The notes: generated from the letters alone by a model not told the origin. A stretch of DNA of 64,000 bases from Salinimicrobium marinum (GCF_014651535.1 NZ_BMXB01000008.1:1-64000); one strand, 5' to 3'. Shown: positions 26,144 to 35,294, counted from the first letter of the stretch. A program made the numbers and translations.

Positions 26144-27262
26144 ATGAAAATCAGCCGGTTCCTTTATTTCACATTATGCATAATGATTAGTTCTCATAGT
26201 ATTAGTCAGGAACGGGCGCGGGAGCTTGGCATTGAAATCGGCGTGATCCCTACCGGACAAATGAATGCCATAACGGATGTTTCCGGAGTGAAAGTCGGTC
26301 ATACCACCCTCATAAAAGGAGATTCAGTAAGGACCGGAGTGACTGCAATTCTTCCCCACGGCGGAAATATTTTTCAGGATAAAGTTCCGGCAGCTGTTTA
26401 TGTTGGAAATGGCTTCGGAAAACTGTCCGGAAGCACACAGGTAGTTGAACTGGGAAACCTGGAAACCCCGGTGATCCTTACCAATACGCTCAGCGTTCCC
26501 ACAGCAATGAACGCTGTGATCAATTATACGTTGCACCAGCGGGGAAATGAAAATGTTCGTTCAGTAAACTCCGTGGTGGGAGAAACGAACGACGGATATT
26601 TAAATAACATTCGCGGGCAGCACGTACAGGTGGAAGATGTGATTTTAGCTATCGAGAAGGCCTCAAAAACCAATACCGAAGAAGGAAATGTTGGAGCCGG
26701 AACCGGCACGGTTGCTTTCGGATTCAAAGGCGGAATCGGTACTTCCTCCCGGCTTCTTCCTGAAGAGCTGGGCGGTTATACGGTGGGCGTACTGGTACAG
26801 ACCAACTTCGGCGGCGTGTTACAGATTGCCGGCGTGAATGTGGGAAAGCAACTGAAGCAATTCAGTTTCAGCAACAATTTAATGAATAATGTTGACGGTT
26901 CCTGTATGATCGTGATAGCAACCGATGCGCCTCTGGACAGCAGAAATCTGGAACGGCTGGCAAAACGTGCTTTTATGGGACTTGCAAAAACCGGCGGCAT
27001 CGCCTCCAACGGCAGCGGAGATTACGTCATTGCATTTTCTACTGCTGAAAAAGTTCGGATTCCCTACAGGATTGAATCCGATCAGCTACAAAAGGAATTC
27101 GTTCCCAATGATCGTATGTCTCCACTATTTATGGCCGCCATCGAAGCTACAGAGGAGGCTATCATCAATTCCCTTTTTATGGCGGAGAGTATGACGGGGT
27201 TTAAAGGGAGAACTATTAAGCAATTGCCGGTGGAGGAAGTGCTTTCTCTGCTTGAGAAGTAA
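26144..27262 (+). CDS. Secreted P1 (S58, DmpA-like) aminopeptidase
   Basis: A signal peptide (FLYFTLCIMISSHSISQ) precedes a self-processing Ntn-type peptidase. DmpA landmarks are visible: NAITDVSGVKVGHTTLI near residue 42, TNTLSVPTAMNAV near 112, GAGTGTVAFGFKGGIGTSSR near 185, and Gly252-Ser253 in VDGSCMIVIATDAPLD. This aligns with the DmpA autocleavage Gly249-Ser250 that frees the nucleophilic Ser. Family members release N-terminal amino acids, including D-residues, or hydrolyse beta-peptides. Export fits the many secreted peptidases in this window. Confidence 0.9.
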   Translation: MKISRFLYFTLCIMISSHSISQERARELGIEIGVIPTGQMNAITDVSGVKVGHTTLIKGDSVRTGVTAILPHGGNIFQDKVPAAVYVGNGFGKLSGSTQVVELGNLETPVILTNTLSVPTAMNAVINYTLHQRGNENVRSVNSVVGETNDGYLNNIRGQHVQVEDVILAIEKASKTNTEEGNVGAGTGTVAFGFKGGIGTSSRLLPEELGGYTVGVLVQTNFGGVLQIAGVNVGKQLKQFSFSNNLMNNVDGSCMIVIATDAPLDSRNLERLAKRAFMGLAKTGGIASNGSGDYVIAFSTAEKVRIPYRIESDQLQKEFVPNDRMSPLFMAAIEATEEAIINSLFMAESMTGFKGRTIKQLPVEEVLSLLEK

Positions 27263-27580
27263 ATTCCAATTATTCAATCACCAAATTTATGGTGACACAC
27301 TATTGCTCAATAGAGCTGGTGTCAGCAGAGGTCACGGAATACGACGTCGCCTCTTCTCCGAAAAGGACTTCGACTATTCCTCCAGCGTCGGACTCAGTCT
27401 GAGAGCCGTGAGGCTAACGGAATTGGTTGGATAATTAAGAAATTAATAACGTTGTCACGCTAAACCTGCCCGTTTTCAGGGCAGATTAGTCGAAGCGCTG
27501 GGGAGCACGATTACTCAAGTGTCGGCAAAGTTTCTAATTTCAGGGGTCGATGAAGGGGTTTAAAATTGGAACTTGAGATT
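27263..27580. other. Non-coding gap with degenerate repeat DNA
   Basis: No gene. GC-rich fragments such as TCAGTCTGAGAGCCGTGAGG and CCTGCCCGTTTTCAGGGCAG (a hairpin, 27467-27486) resemble the decayed intergenic repeats seen elsewhere in the window. Confidence 0.5.
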
Positions 27581-28444
27581 TTACCTTTCTCTCGTCCTCT
27601 TCACAAACTCTTCCTGAAGCCTTGCCGTAATTTCGCCTTTTTGAGACGCAAACATTTCTTTGCCTTCTATAGTTACGGAAGAAACTGGAGCTATTTGCGT
27701 GGTGGTGCCGGTGAGGAAAATCTCATCCACTTCCTTTAAGCCTGAAACAGGAAAGGCTTCTTCCTTTACCACAATATCCAGGTCGCGGCAGAGTTCCAGA
27801 ACCACCTTTCGGGTGATGCCGGAGAGGATCTGCCGACCTTCGGGATGGGTGTAGACGGTTTTGTTTTTGACGAAAAAGATCGTGGTGTGTGAACCTTCGG
27901 TGAAATGTCCGTTTCGGAATAACAGGTTTTCATCGTATCCGGCAGAGAGAGCAGCATCATTGGCCATCGTGTTTGCCAAAAGTGCAGTAGACTTGATATC
28001 ACACCTGTGCCATCGGAAATCTTCTGAAGCCATAACTTTCCAATGCCTGTCCTCAAAATCCGCCAGATTCACCTGGAAAGCGTACAGTAAAAGCGTCGGC
28101 TTTATCTCTTGCGGAATAAAATGAGAACGCGGCGCCATACCACGGGAGATTTGCAGATAAACAGCGGCGTCTTCTTTAGAAAAAGTGGATCGTTCCACCG
28201 CTTCCAGCATGAAGTCGTGCAGGGCGGAAATATCAAAATCGATGTTCATTTGCTGCAGGCAATATTTCACACGCGCCACATGGTCTTCTATTCGAAATGG
28301 TTTGCCGTTGTAAAATGGTGTCACCTCATAGATCCCATCTGCAAACATAAAAGAACGATCAAATACAGAAACGGTGGCTTCCTGCGATGGCATCCATTGG
28401 TCGTTCAGGTAAACTTCCACTGGATATTTCTTTTTGGTTTTCAT
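27581..28444 (-). CDS. D-amino-acid transaminase-like class IV aminotransferase
   Basis: A fold-type IV PLP enzyme of 287 residues. VEVYLNDQWMP, VFDRSFMFADGIYEV and RIEDHVARV match the N-terminal domain. The Schiff-base Lys151 sits in WHRCDIKSTALL, very like the RCDIKS motif of D-alanine transaminase rather than branched-chain aminotransferases. GSHTTIFFVKN and ILSGITRKVVLEL bind the cofactor phosphate. It likely interconverts D-amino acids for peptidoglycan or catabolism; 4-amino-4-deoxychorismate lyase is the main alternative in this family. A terminator isolates it from the upstream operon. Confidence 0.85.
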   Translation of the reverse strand: MKTKKKYPVEVYLNDQWMPSQEATVSVFDRSFMFADGIYEVTPFYNGKPFRIEDHVARVKYCLQQMNIDFDISALHDFMLEAVERSTFSKEDAAVYLQISRGMAPRSHFIPQEIKPTLLLYAFQVNLADFEDRHWKVMASEDFRWHRCDIKSTALLANTMANDAALSAGYDENLLFRNGHFTEGSHTTIFFVKNKTVYTHPEGRQILSGITRKVVLELCRDLDIVVKEEAFPVSGLKEVDEIFLTGTTTQIAPVSSVTIEGKEMFASQKGEITARLQEEFVKRTRER

Positions 28445-28634
28445 GGATGATTGGAAGTAGCTTTATAATGTATTTTTTGAACTGTCTTCGGTTTGCAGGA
28501 TTGTTCAATTTATTTCTGAAACCCTGCTTCTGGATGTTGTCCAAATATACATTTTCAGATAGGATAGAAATCGGATTTTTCTCAAAAATTATAGGGCACC
28601 GGATTATTCCTTCAATTCTAATTGATAAAAAAAA

Positions 28635-28666
28635 GCCTTCCGAATCGTACGGAAGGCTTTATCAAA
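28635..28666 (-). terminator. Intrinsic terminator of the nitroreductase-alcohol dehydrogenase operon
   Basis: GCCTTCCG (28635-28642) and CGGAAGGC (28650-28657) form a perfect 8-bp stem. On the minus strand the stem is followed by TTTTTTTT, 25 bp past the alcohol dehydrogenase stop. Confidence 0.85.
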
Positions 28667-28681
28667 GAAGAATGAAAAATT

Positions 28682-29842
28682 CTAATATGCCCTTTTTACA
28701 ATCTCCTGAACATCATCTGGGGTTAGGGACTGGTGTTCTCCAAGCCCGGTCCAGCCTCTCTCTTTGAATCGTTTGGAGATCTCTTCTGCTGTGCCGTGGT
28801 AATCCCTGGTGTAGGCAGATAATTTTGTATCGATACCCATCAGATTAAAAAACTCCTCGGTCTTCTCAATGGCCGCGGAAGCTTTGTGATCCAGCGAACC
28901 TTCGGTGATGTTCCATACTCTTTCTGCGTACTGCGCCAGTTTCTCTTTCTTGGTTTCGAAATTGAATTTGTAATGGCTTGGCGTGATGACTGCAAGGGTT
29001 CTGGCGTGGTCGATTCCGTAAAGGGCTGTTAGCTCATGCCCCATCGCATGCACCGCCCAGTCTGTAGGCACACCTTTTTGAATAAGTCCGTTGAGGGCCA
29101 TGGTGCAACTCCACATAAAGTTGGAAGCCGCAACATGATCTGTAGGATCATCCAGGACTTTTGGTCCGACTTCGATGAGGGTCTGAAGAATGCTTTCAGC
29201 AAACCTGTCCTGCAAAATGGCTCCGCTGGGATAGGTCATGTACTGTTCCAGCACGTGGGTGAAAGCATCGGTTATTCCATTAACCAGTTGTCGGGAAGGA
29301 ACCGACTGGATCACCTGCGGATCTAAAATGGAAAACAACGGAAATAATCCCGTGCCGCCCATTCCGAGTTTTTCTTTGGTCTCGGCGCGGGTAATTACTG
29401 CTCCGGAATTCATTTCTGATCCGGTTGCAGGCAACGTAAGTACGGTTCCGAAAGGCATTGCTTTGGTGGTTGGAATTTTCTGCGCAAGAATGTCCCACGG
29501 AGTTTCACCTTCATATTCGGCGGCAGAGGATAAAAATTTGGTTCCATCAATGACAGATCCTCCTCCTACAGCCAGCAGAAACGTAATGTTTTTGTCCCTG
29601 ATAACCTTCAGGGCATCCATTAATACGGAATATTCAGGGTTGGCAGGAATTCCGCCGAACTCCACCACTTCATATCCTGAAAGTGCCTCTTTTACCTGCT
29701 CATAAATGCCGTTCCGAATAATGCTTCCGCCTCCATATAACATCAGGATTTTAGCATTTTCAGGAATTTCCTGGCTCAGCTTTTCTATTTGTCCTTTTCC
29801 AAAAATGATTTTGGTTGGATTCTTGAATTCAAAATTCTTCAT
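28682..29842 (-). CDS. Iron-containing alcohol dehydrogenase (YqhD/butanol dehydrogenase-like)
   Basis: A group III metal-dependent alcohol dehydrogenase of 386 residues. NPTKIIFGKGQIEKL starts the Rossmann-like NADP domain, with AVGGGSVIDGTKF near 97 and LTLPATGSEMN near 143. The metal site is visible as Asp and His in ITDAFTHVLEQY (about 198-203), His in VHAMGHELTALYG (about 275), and His in GIDHARTL (about 285). YqhD-type enzymes use NADPH to reduce toxic aldehydes such as those from lipid peroxidation. It is 9 bp downstream of the nitroreductase, so the two form one operon under the adjacent TetR regulator. Confidence 0.92.
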   Translation of the reverse strand: MKNFEFKNPTKIIFGKGQIEKLSQEIPENAKILMLYGGGSIIRNGIYEQVKEALSGYEVVEFGGIPANPEYSVLMDALKVIRDKNITFLLAVGGGSVIDGTKFLSSAAEYEGETPWDILAQKIPTTKAMPFGTVLTLPATGSEMNSGAVITRAETKEKLGMGGTGLFPLFSILDPQVIQSVPSRQLVNGITDAFTHVLEQYMTYPSGAILQDRFAESILQTLIEVGPKVLDDPTDHVAASNFMWSCTMALNGLIQKGVPTDWAVHAMGHELTALYGIDHARTLAVITPSHYKFNFETKKEKLAQYAERVWNITEGSLDHKASAAIEKTEEFFNLMGIDTKLSAYTRDYHGTAEEISKRFKERGWTGLGEHQSLTPDDVQEIVKRAY

Positions 29843-29851
29843 GAAATACTA

Positions 29852-30484
29852 TTAGTTGATTACAGTTACCAGGTCTTCTTTACTTTTCCTGACCTTCACA
29901 AGTCCGGCCAGCCAGTCATTTTCGGTATCGCGGTAACCAAGCGGAAGGATCACACAGCTCTTCAGGCCTTTTCCCCGAAGATTAAGGATCTCATCCAGGG
30001 CAGCTTCATCAAAACCTTCCATAGGCGTGCTGTCCACTCCTTCAAAAGCAGCGGCAGCAATGGCCTGTGAAAAAGCAATGTATGCCTGCCTCGCAGCATG
30101 GTTAAAATTCTCTTCGGCTTCGCGCTGCGGATAATGACTCAATAATTTCTGACGGTAATTTTCAAAACCTTCACTTTTAAAGCCTCTTTTTTCATTGGTC
30201 AGATCAAACACCTTGTTGATGCGTTCTTGGGTATAGGTATCCCAGGCCGCAAAAACCAAGAGATGCGAACAATCGGTCACTACCGACTGGTCCCAGGCAA
30301 TGGCCCTGATCTTTTTCTTGATCTCCGGATTGGTCACTACCAAAATTTCGAAGGGTTGTAATCCGCTGGAAGTTGGTGCAAGGGAAGCCGCTTCCAGAAT
30401 GGCATCGATCTTTTCCTGTGGCACTTTTTCGCCGTTCATGGCTTTGGTGGCGTAACGCCAGTTGAGTTTATCTAATAATTCCAT
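29852..30484 (-). CDS. NfsB-like nitroreductase (NAD(P)H-dependent oxidoreductase)
   Basis: A 210-residue flavoprotein of the nitroreductase family: RYATKAMNG at the start and ASLAPTSSGLQPFEILVV for FMN and substrate binding. CSHLLVFAAWDTY lies in the middle and GLKSCVILPLGYRDTENDWLAG near the end. Enzymes of this type reduce nitro compounds or quinones with NAD(P)H. The operator-like palindrome at 30505-30518 lies 21 bp before its start and matches the one before the tetR gene. With the downstream YqhD-like gene this looks like an inducible reductive detoxification unit (inference). Confidence 0.92.
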   Translation of the reverse strand: MELLDKLNWRYATKAMNGEKVPQEKIDAILEAASLAPTSSGLQPFEILVVTNPEIKKKIRAIAWDQSVVTDCSHLLVFAAWDTYTQERINKVFDLTNEKRGFKSEGFENYRQKLLSHYPQREAEENFNHAARQAYIAFSQAIAAAAFEGVDSTPMEGFDEAALDEILNLRGKGLKSCVILPLGYRDTENDWLAGLVKVRKSKEDLVTVIN

Positions 30485-30504
30485 AGTTCTGATATTTAAA
30501 TATT

Positions 30505-30518
30505 AATGAATGTTCATT
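30505..30518. promoter_or_regulatory. Putative TetR operator before the nitroreductase operon
   Basis: AATGAATGTTCATT is a 14-bp near-palindrome differing at one base from the perfect palindrome upstream of the tetR gene. Its position, 21-34 bp before the start codon, suits promoter blocking. Confidence 0.7.
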
Positions 30519-30563
30519 CTTTTTTATAGAGAAAAAAATTTTCGTTTTAAATAATCTTAAAAA

Positions 30564-31142
30564 TTAAAGTTTAATGCTGTCCCAGGCTGCCACGTAGGCT
30601 TTTTCCAGAGCTTGTTCATCCACTTTACACAGCCCGCCGTTCTCAATGTTCATGAGGAAGGTGATCGGGTAAATAGTGAAGGCATATAAAACGAATGGGG
30701 AAAGGGGTTTCAGGATGCCTTCTTTTTTTCCGCGTTCCCAGAGTTCCACGAGTGGCTCCAGGTGTTTTAGGCCCTGCTGCCTGCTTTCTTCATCGATCAT
30801 GGGGGTATTGTCACATTGTGAAAGGAACAGCGCATGGTCCACTTCTCTAAGCTTGAATGTGGCAATATTCATCCATATCTTCTGAAAACCTTCTTCCACG
30901 CTCATCCCCGGATCGTAATCTTTAAAAGCAAAACTGCTGAACTCCGCTTTCACCTCCATGTACACCTGATTCGCCAGATCCTGTTTATTTTTGAAATAGA
31001 GGTAAATGGTAGCAGGGGAAACATTGGCCATTTTAGCGATCTTAGACATGGGAGTAGCATGGAAACCGTTGTTGTTTACCAGGCATATCGTTGCTTTTAC
31101 TAAAGCATCTCTCTTTATCTGACTTTTGGAAATCGCCTTCAT
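30564..31142 (-). CDS. TetR/AcrR-family transcriptional repressor
   Basis: A 192-residue regulator. The N-terminal HTH is textbook: ALVKATICLVNNNGFHATPM, then IAKMANVSPATIYLYFKNKQDLA. The C-terminal ligand-binding domain is helical and divergent. It sits upstream of the nitroreductase-alcohol dehydrogenase operon in the same direction, with 79 bp between. Near-identical 14-bp palindromes stand before both units, so it very probably represses itself and the operon. The inducer is unknown; an electrophile such as an aldehyde or quinone would fit the enzymes. Confidence 0.92.
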   Translation of the reverse strand: MKAISKSQIKRDALVKATICLVNNNGFHATPMSKIAKMANVSPATIYLYFKNKQDLANQVYMEVKAEFSSFAFKDYDPGMSVEEGFQKIWMNIATFKLREVDHALFLSQCDNTPMIDEESRQQGLKHLEPLVELWERGKKEGILKPLSPFVLYAFTIYPITFLMNIENGGLCKVDEQALEKAYVAAWDSIKL

Positions 31143-31175
31143 GAATTTATTTAAAATGCAAAGATATAAAAAAAG

Positions 31176-31189
31176 AATGAACGTTCATT
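31176..31189. promoter_or_regulatory. Putative TetR autoregulatory operator
   Basis: AATGAACGTTCATT is a perfect 14-bp palindrome 34-47 bp before the tetR start. The sister copy at 30505-30518 matches at 13 of 14 positions. Confidence 0.7.
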
Positions 31190-31234
31190 TTTACAAATGA
31201 TTAATTAGTTCCATGCTACCATTAAGGAATATTA

Positions 31235-31798
31235 TCATCTCCTGTTAGCGATAACTGAGGTAGCTCTCATGTTTGAAAAATCCGGACTGAATACCTCATG
31301 TCTTAAAGGAAAATCATTCGTAAGGAACTGAATTGCCTTTTGTGCATTGTCTTCCTTCTTGAAATACATGACGGAATCCCTTTTAATGTGATTCTCAGTT
31401 AATACAAATATTTGGAAGGAGTTGAATTCTTCGCTTAAATCGGGTTTAGCAGCTGAGAAAAAGGCAAATTTCTGACTCTTTTTAAATTTTAAGATTGAAA
31501 CCACAGGCCGGTTGTGCAGGTATATCTTCCTCTTAAAAATGGTGGTTCCAAGAAAGAATTTTCCTTTATACAATTTATTACCTTTTTTGATCAGTCCTTT
31601 TTTAGAGAATGCCAGGGAAATAAACATCAGGAAAAGAAATAAAATGCCTGAAAAGAAGATATACCCCCTCCAATTTAACTGAGAGTCAATAAAGAAAAGA
31701 GCAATTAAGAATAAAAGTGGCGGAAGGGAAAACCCGATAAGGATTATCTTCTGGTGAAGAGAAAAACCTGCTTCAGAAATAAGTTTTTGTGCTTTCAT
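31235..31798 (-). CDS. Unknown two-helix membrane protein (187 aa)
   Basis: I do not recognise the family. Two adjacent membrane helices (about residues 19-37 and 45-63) form a hairpin. They are followed by a soluble beta-rich domain with many basic residues (KKGNKLYKGKFFLGTTIFKRK) that could be PH-like. This layout is common in small flavobacterial inner-membrane proteins. It follows the secreted 232-residue gene by 36 bp in the same direction, so the two may be expressed together. Confidence 0.65.
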   Translation of the reverse strand: MKAQKLISEAGFSLHQKIILIGFSLPPLLFLIALFFIDSQLNWRGYIFFSGILFLFLMFISLAFSKKGLIKKGNKLYKGKFFLGTTIFKRKIYLHNRPVVSILKFKKSQKFAFFSAAKPDLSEEFNSFQIFVLTENHIKRDSVMYFKKEDNAQKAIQFLTNDFPLRHEVFSPDFSNMRATSVIANRR

Positions 31799-31834
31799 CT
31801 TTTCTTGGGCTCAAATTTCAACTTAAAGATATTG

Positions 31835-32533
31835 CTACTCGATTTCAATTATTTCGTACACCTCAGCCATTCCGGGAAGTTCTTCTTCTGAAATCTTGAT
31901 TTCCATTGGAAAAGTCTTTGGAAGAAATTTTCCCAGGTTTATAACCGAATGTATCGGCAAATCAATTTGATCAGTTACATACATTTCATAGATTAAATTT
32001 CGCAAATCACTTTCTTCATCAATTTTAACCAATCTTAATTTGAAATAGTCATAACCTTTGATCTCTTTTCTATCATTTCTATCTTCTGAAATTTCATACA
32101 CATTGTTTCCAGCAAAAAGATCATATTTGTCATAATTAATAGATTTCGATCTATCGTAATAGTTGAGGATTCCAGTATTTTTCAATATCATCAAATAATC
32201 GCCAATCATTTCCCCTTTTAGTTTTTTGTACCTCCAAACAGAATCGTTTTGAACCTCAACATAGATTTCCGTATCTGGTGATTGAGTTAGAAAATCGGTC
32301 ATTTGAAGCTCCTTGAGCTGCTTGTTCATCAAAGAATCTTTTCCATTTGGATTGACCATTGCATCAATTAAAGAATCATGCTTTCTTTCTAAGTTTGAGA
32401 TTCCATTTTGGGAAGCCACCATTGACTTCTTAAAGACAAAATTTGTTGGTTCAGAGGTGTTTTGAGCTGTAATAAATGATGATGAAAAAACCATCAGGAA
32501 TAGAAATATCGGAAAGGAATTCAGGTGCTTCAT
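31835..32533 (-). CDS. Unknown secreted protein (232 aa)
   Basis: A signal peptide (SFPIFLFLMVFSSSFITAQ) is followed by a soluble domain without recognisable motifs. Short strands alternate with acidic stretches (IYVEVQNDSVWRYKKLKGE; YDLFAGNNVYEISEDRNDR), a pattern seen in exported beta-sandwich proteins. It lies between the kelch lipoprotein (47 bp upstream) and the small membrane protein in one direction. Function unknown. Confidence 0.65.
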   Translation of the reverse strand: MKHLNSFPIFLFLMVFSSSFITAQNTSEPTNFVFKKSMVASQNGISNLERKHDSLIDAMVNPNGKDSLMNKQLKELQMTDFLTQSPDTEIYVEVQNDSVWRYKKLKGEMIGDYLMILKNTGILNYYDRSKSINYDKYDLFAGNNVYEISEDRNDRKEIKGYDYFKLRLVKIDEESDLRNLIYEMYVTDQIDLPIHSVINLGKFLPKTFPMEIKISEEELPGMAEVYEIIEIE

Positions 32534-32580
32534 GATTAAGGTTAGTTAGGAGTTCATAATTGATGTTACCACGGTTGTTC

Positions 32581-34866
32581 TTATGGTATAAATTCGTAAA
32601 AGTCAAAACCTGTAGAGCCTCCTGAATTGTATATCCCGCCACCTCCAATATAAGCTTTGCCGTTTATTGAAAAGGAAAAATGTCCACCTCTATCAATATG
32701 ACCTATATCATCTACTTGTGTCCAGGAATCCAAATTAGGGTCATACCTCCAGGAATCTTTCATGTTCCCCCAACCTGTTGGTGTTCCTCCTGTGACATAG
32801 CCATATCCATTTAAAACAAAGGAGGCTGTGTATCTTCTTGAATCATTAAAATCTGCAATCCTTATCCATTCATCAGTCTTTGGGTGATAAGACCAGTAAT
32901 CCACCATTCCGGTATTTGTTGCTCCATTCCCAACATATGCAATCCCATTAATTGTAAAAGTTGATGTCTCTGTTCTTAATGCATTGGCTTGATAAGTAAA
33001 ATCAGCTATTTGCGACCAGCTGTCAGTTGTTGGTGAATATTTATAAAAATCTCCATAATTTATACTTGTGTAGGGATCAAAGTCTGCTCCCATTCCAATA
33101 TATATATCTCCGTTTATTGAAAAATGTGTTGGATAATCCCGCCTTGCACCAGGAAAGGAAGCCATCTGATTCCATTGGTAAGTTCCCGGGTCAAATTCCC
33201 AAAAGCCATTCTCGGATTCAGCATCATAGAGATAGAATTTACTGCCGTTTGAAACCGAAACACCACTCCATTTAAATGAGAAGGGAATTGCAGATTTTTT
33301 CCAGCTAAAATCCTTCGGATTAAATTCCCATAAATAGGAGCTGGGTCTTTCACTAAAATCGCCAGCAGACGGCGCAATTACAAAAGCTTTATTACCGGCA
33401 ACCACAGCATTATTCATAGACCTGTGAAATCTAAACGGCAAATTATCAGATACCATAACCCATTTATCCAGAATATTCAGTTCAATTTCATATTCTGTAA
33501 CTAAATCTAAGAGTTGTATTTTCACCACGGCTTTTCTTCTTGGAAAAGGACCCAGCGGTACTTTGGTATTGATACTTTTAGTATCTCCAGAGGTAACTTC
33601 TGCGTTAACTTCCTCTATGGTAATTTTATTCTTTTCTAAAACAGGATGAAAAAAAGCACCCTTAATGGTAATCTCCTGATTGGCAAATACATCTTGTGGA
33701 ACAAAAGAGATTTCAGGTTGAGTTAGCTGAAAGTTGTATTTAAAAACTACTTCCTGAAGTTGTGCAATGACTTTAATCGGCTCCGAACTGCTCTCCAAGT
33801 CGTCTGGCACTAATACTTTTAGAATGTTTCTGTCAGCATAAGTGATTGTTGCTTCTATGTTTCCAAAATAGACTTTATTTCTGGTTTTTTCGATATCAAA
33901 GTTTTTGCCCGTAATCGTTAGTTCATCCCGAAATGTGGCATTTAAGGGAGAAACAGAACTTATTTCAGGCTCCAGCAACCGGAATGGAGTATCAGAAACT
34001 ACCGTTTGCAGTTGAGCATTTATAGAAATTGACTCAGAAGTATTTTGAATGTTTTCAGGAACCAATACCTTTACCACCTCTCTGTTTGATTCTATAACAT
34101 TAGCGCCGGTATTACCAAAAAACACCTTGTTTCTAGAGTTTACCAGATCGAAGTGATTTCCTGTAATAGAGAGCGTGTCACCAATCAACCCGGCAATGGG
34201 ATCAATAATTTCAATTGAAGGTTTAAAAAGTGTAAAGGAAGAGTAGAAACCTATCCTGTTGTCAATTCTTACTATTATATCATTAACAACACCACTGATA
34301 TTCCCGGGAACCTTACATTCAATCAGCGTATCGTTTAATGAAATTACTTGTCCCTTGATATTTGAAAAATAAACATCGGTGGAATATTTACTGTCTGTAA
34401 AGTAATTTCCGTAGATCTTAAGAGTATCTGCAATATGGCCAAAATCATTTGAAATAGAATCTACTTCCGGGGCGACACTGCCATCTGAGATAAAGCTATT
34501 ATAATTACCGTAGAACGATTCACCGGCTGATGTTACAAAAACTCTGTAATAATATTTTACGTTCTCGTCTATGCCGTTCGTAAGAAAAAATTCCAGCTCA
34601 CCATTTGATGTAGGTTCTGTGTAAAGCCTGGTTTTACTATTAAAAAGGTTATCTACTGAATATTCAAACCCTGCTTCTGAAATAACTTTTCCATTGGATG
34701 TATAGGTTCCTGATAAATGAACACCTCCTTTTGTTCCAATAAGTGCATTTGAAGTTTCAAATATAGGTTCCACCTCTTGAGGATCAACCTCGTCCTCATC
34801 TGTACTACAGGAAATAAACATGGATATAAAGATGATAGCAAGTATTCGGAATTTACTAATTTTCAT
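32581..34866 (-). CDS. IPT/TIG and kelch-repeat lipoprotein (761 aa)
   Basis: A lipobox (ISMFISC, Cys20) and an acidic tether (DEDEVDPQEVEP) indicate a lipoprotein, probably surface-exposed. After an FN3-like segment (about 45-125) come four IPT/TIG-type immunoglobulin repeats starting near residues 133, 218, 300 and 385; each has the D-x-L-x-I-x-G-x-x-F signature (DTLKIYGNYF, DTLSITGNHF, DELTITGKNF, QEITIKGAFF). The last 290 residues are kelch-like repeats with WxxSDNLPF, SYLWEFNPKD, DFYKYSPTTDSW, SWRYDPNLDSW and repeated G-Y/I-G-G motifs, forming a beta-propeller. Such proteins typically bind glycans or other surface molecules. The specific ligand is unknown. Confidence 0.85.
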   Translation of the reverse strand: MKISKFRILAIIFISMFISCSTDEDEVDPQEVEPIFETSNALIGTKGGVHLSGTYTSNGKVISEAGFEYSVDNLFNSKTRLYTEPTSNGELEFFLTNGIDENVKYYYRVFVTSAGESFYGNYNSFISDGSVAPEVDSISNDFGHIADTLKIYGNYFTDSKYSTDVYFSNIKGQVISLNDTLIECKVPGNISGVVNDIIVRIDNRIGFYSSFTLFKPSIEIIDPIAGLIGDTLSITGNHFDLVNSRNKVFFGNTGANVIESNREVVKVLVPENIQNTSESISINAQLQTVVSDTPFRLLEPEISSVSPLNATFRDELTITGKNFDIEKTRNKVYFGNIEATITYADRNILKVLVPDDLESSSEPIKVIAQLQEVVFKYNFQLTQPEISFVPQDVFANQEITIKGAFFHPVLEKNKITIEEVNAEVTSGDTKSINTKVPLGPFPRRKAVVKIQLLDLVTEYEIELNILDKWVMVSDNLPFRFHRSMNNAVVAGNKAFVIAPSAGDFSERPSSYLWEFNPKDFSWKKSAIPFSFKWSGVSVSNGSKFYLYDAESENGFWEFDPGTYQWNQMASFPGARRDYPTHFSINGDIYIGMGADFDPYTSINYGDFYKYSPTTDSWSQIADFTYQANALRTETSTFTINGIAYVGNGATNTGMVDYWSYHPKTDEWIRIADFNDSRRYTASFVLNGYGYVTGGTPTGWGNMKDSWRYDPNLDSWTQVDDIGHIDRGGHFSFSINGKAYIGGGGIYNSGGSTGFDFYEFIP

Positions 34867-35006
34867 ATTCTTATGGTGATGTGCGATAAGTCATTGAGGT
34901 GAAGTTGGGGATGAATAATTATTAATTAATGAAATTTAGAATTACTCAAAAATGGCATTTTAAGAGGTATTTCGCGATTTGTGTCATTAATTATAAGATA
35001 AAGTTT

Positions 35007-35222
35007 TTATTTAATTTTTAATTTATGTCTCATTTTTATTATTTGTTCATCTACAGATGAATCTCCAATCTCTACTGCTTCCAAATATTTCTCTAAGTAA
35101 CTTTCAATTACCACATCAATAGTAAATAAAAATCCATTATTTCCAGTTTTAGGTATCGAAAATTTAATATGTTCAGTGTTTTCAATTTTCAACTCCTTTA
35201 CATTCTGATTTATAACTAATAA
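35007..35222 (-). pseudogene. Remnant of a small gene (about 70 codons, no start)
   Basis: An open frame reads GELLVINQNVKELKIENTE and continues with a plausible amphipathic protein (TIDVVIESYLEKYLEAVEIG) to a stop at 35007. The only start is a TTG at 35192, yet protein-like sequence continues upstream to a stop at 35223-35225 with no start codon. I cannot name it; it may be the 3' end of a lost gene. Confidence 0.35.
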
Positions 35223-35294
35223 TTCTCCTTAAAGTACTATTACAGGTCTATAATAAGCTCCGAAAATTAGTTTATCAAGTTCAATTAACGTTTT

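Noticed and set aside
28387-28767. A 126-codon plus-strand frame across the gap between the aminotransferase and alcohol dehydrogenase genes.
   Set aside because: It crosses a strong terminator and overlaps both genes antisense.
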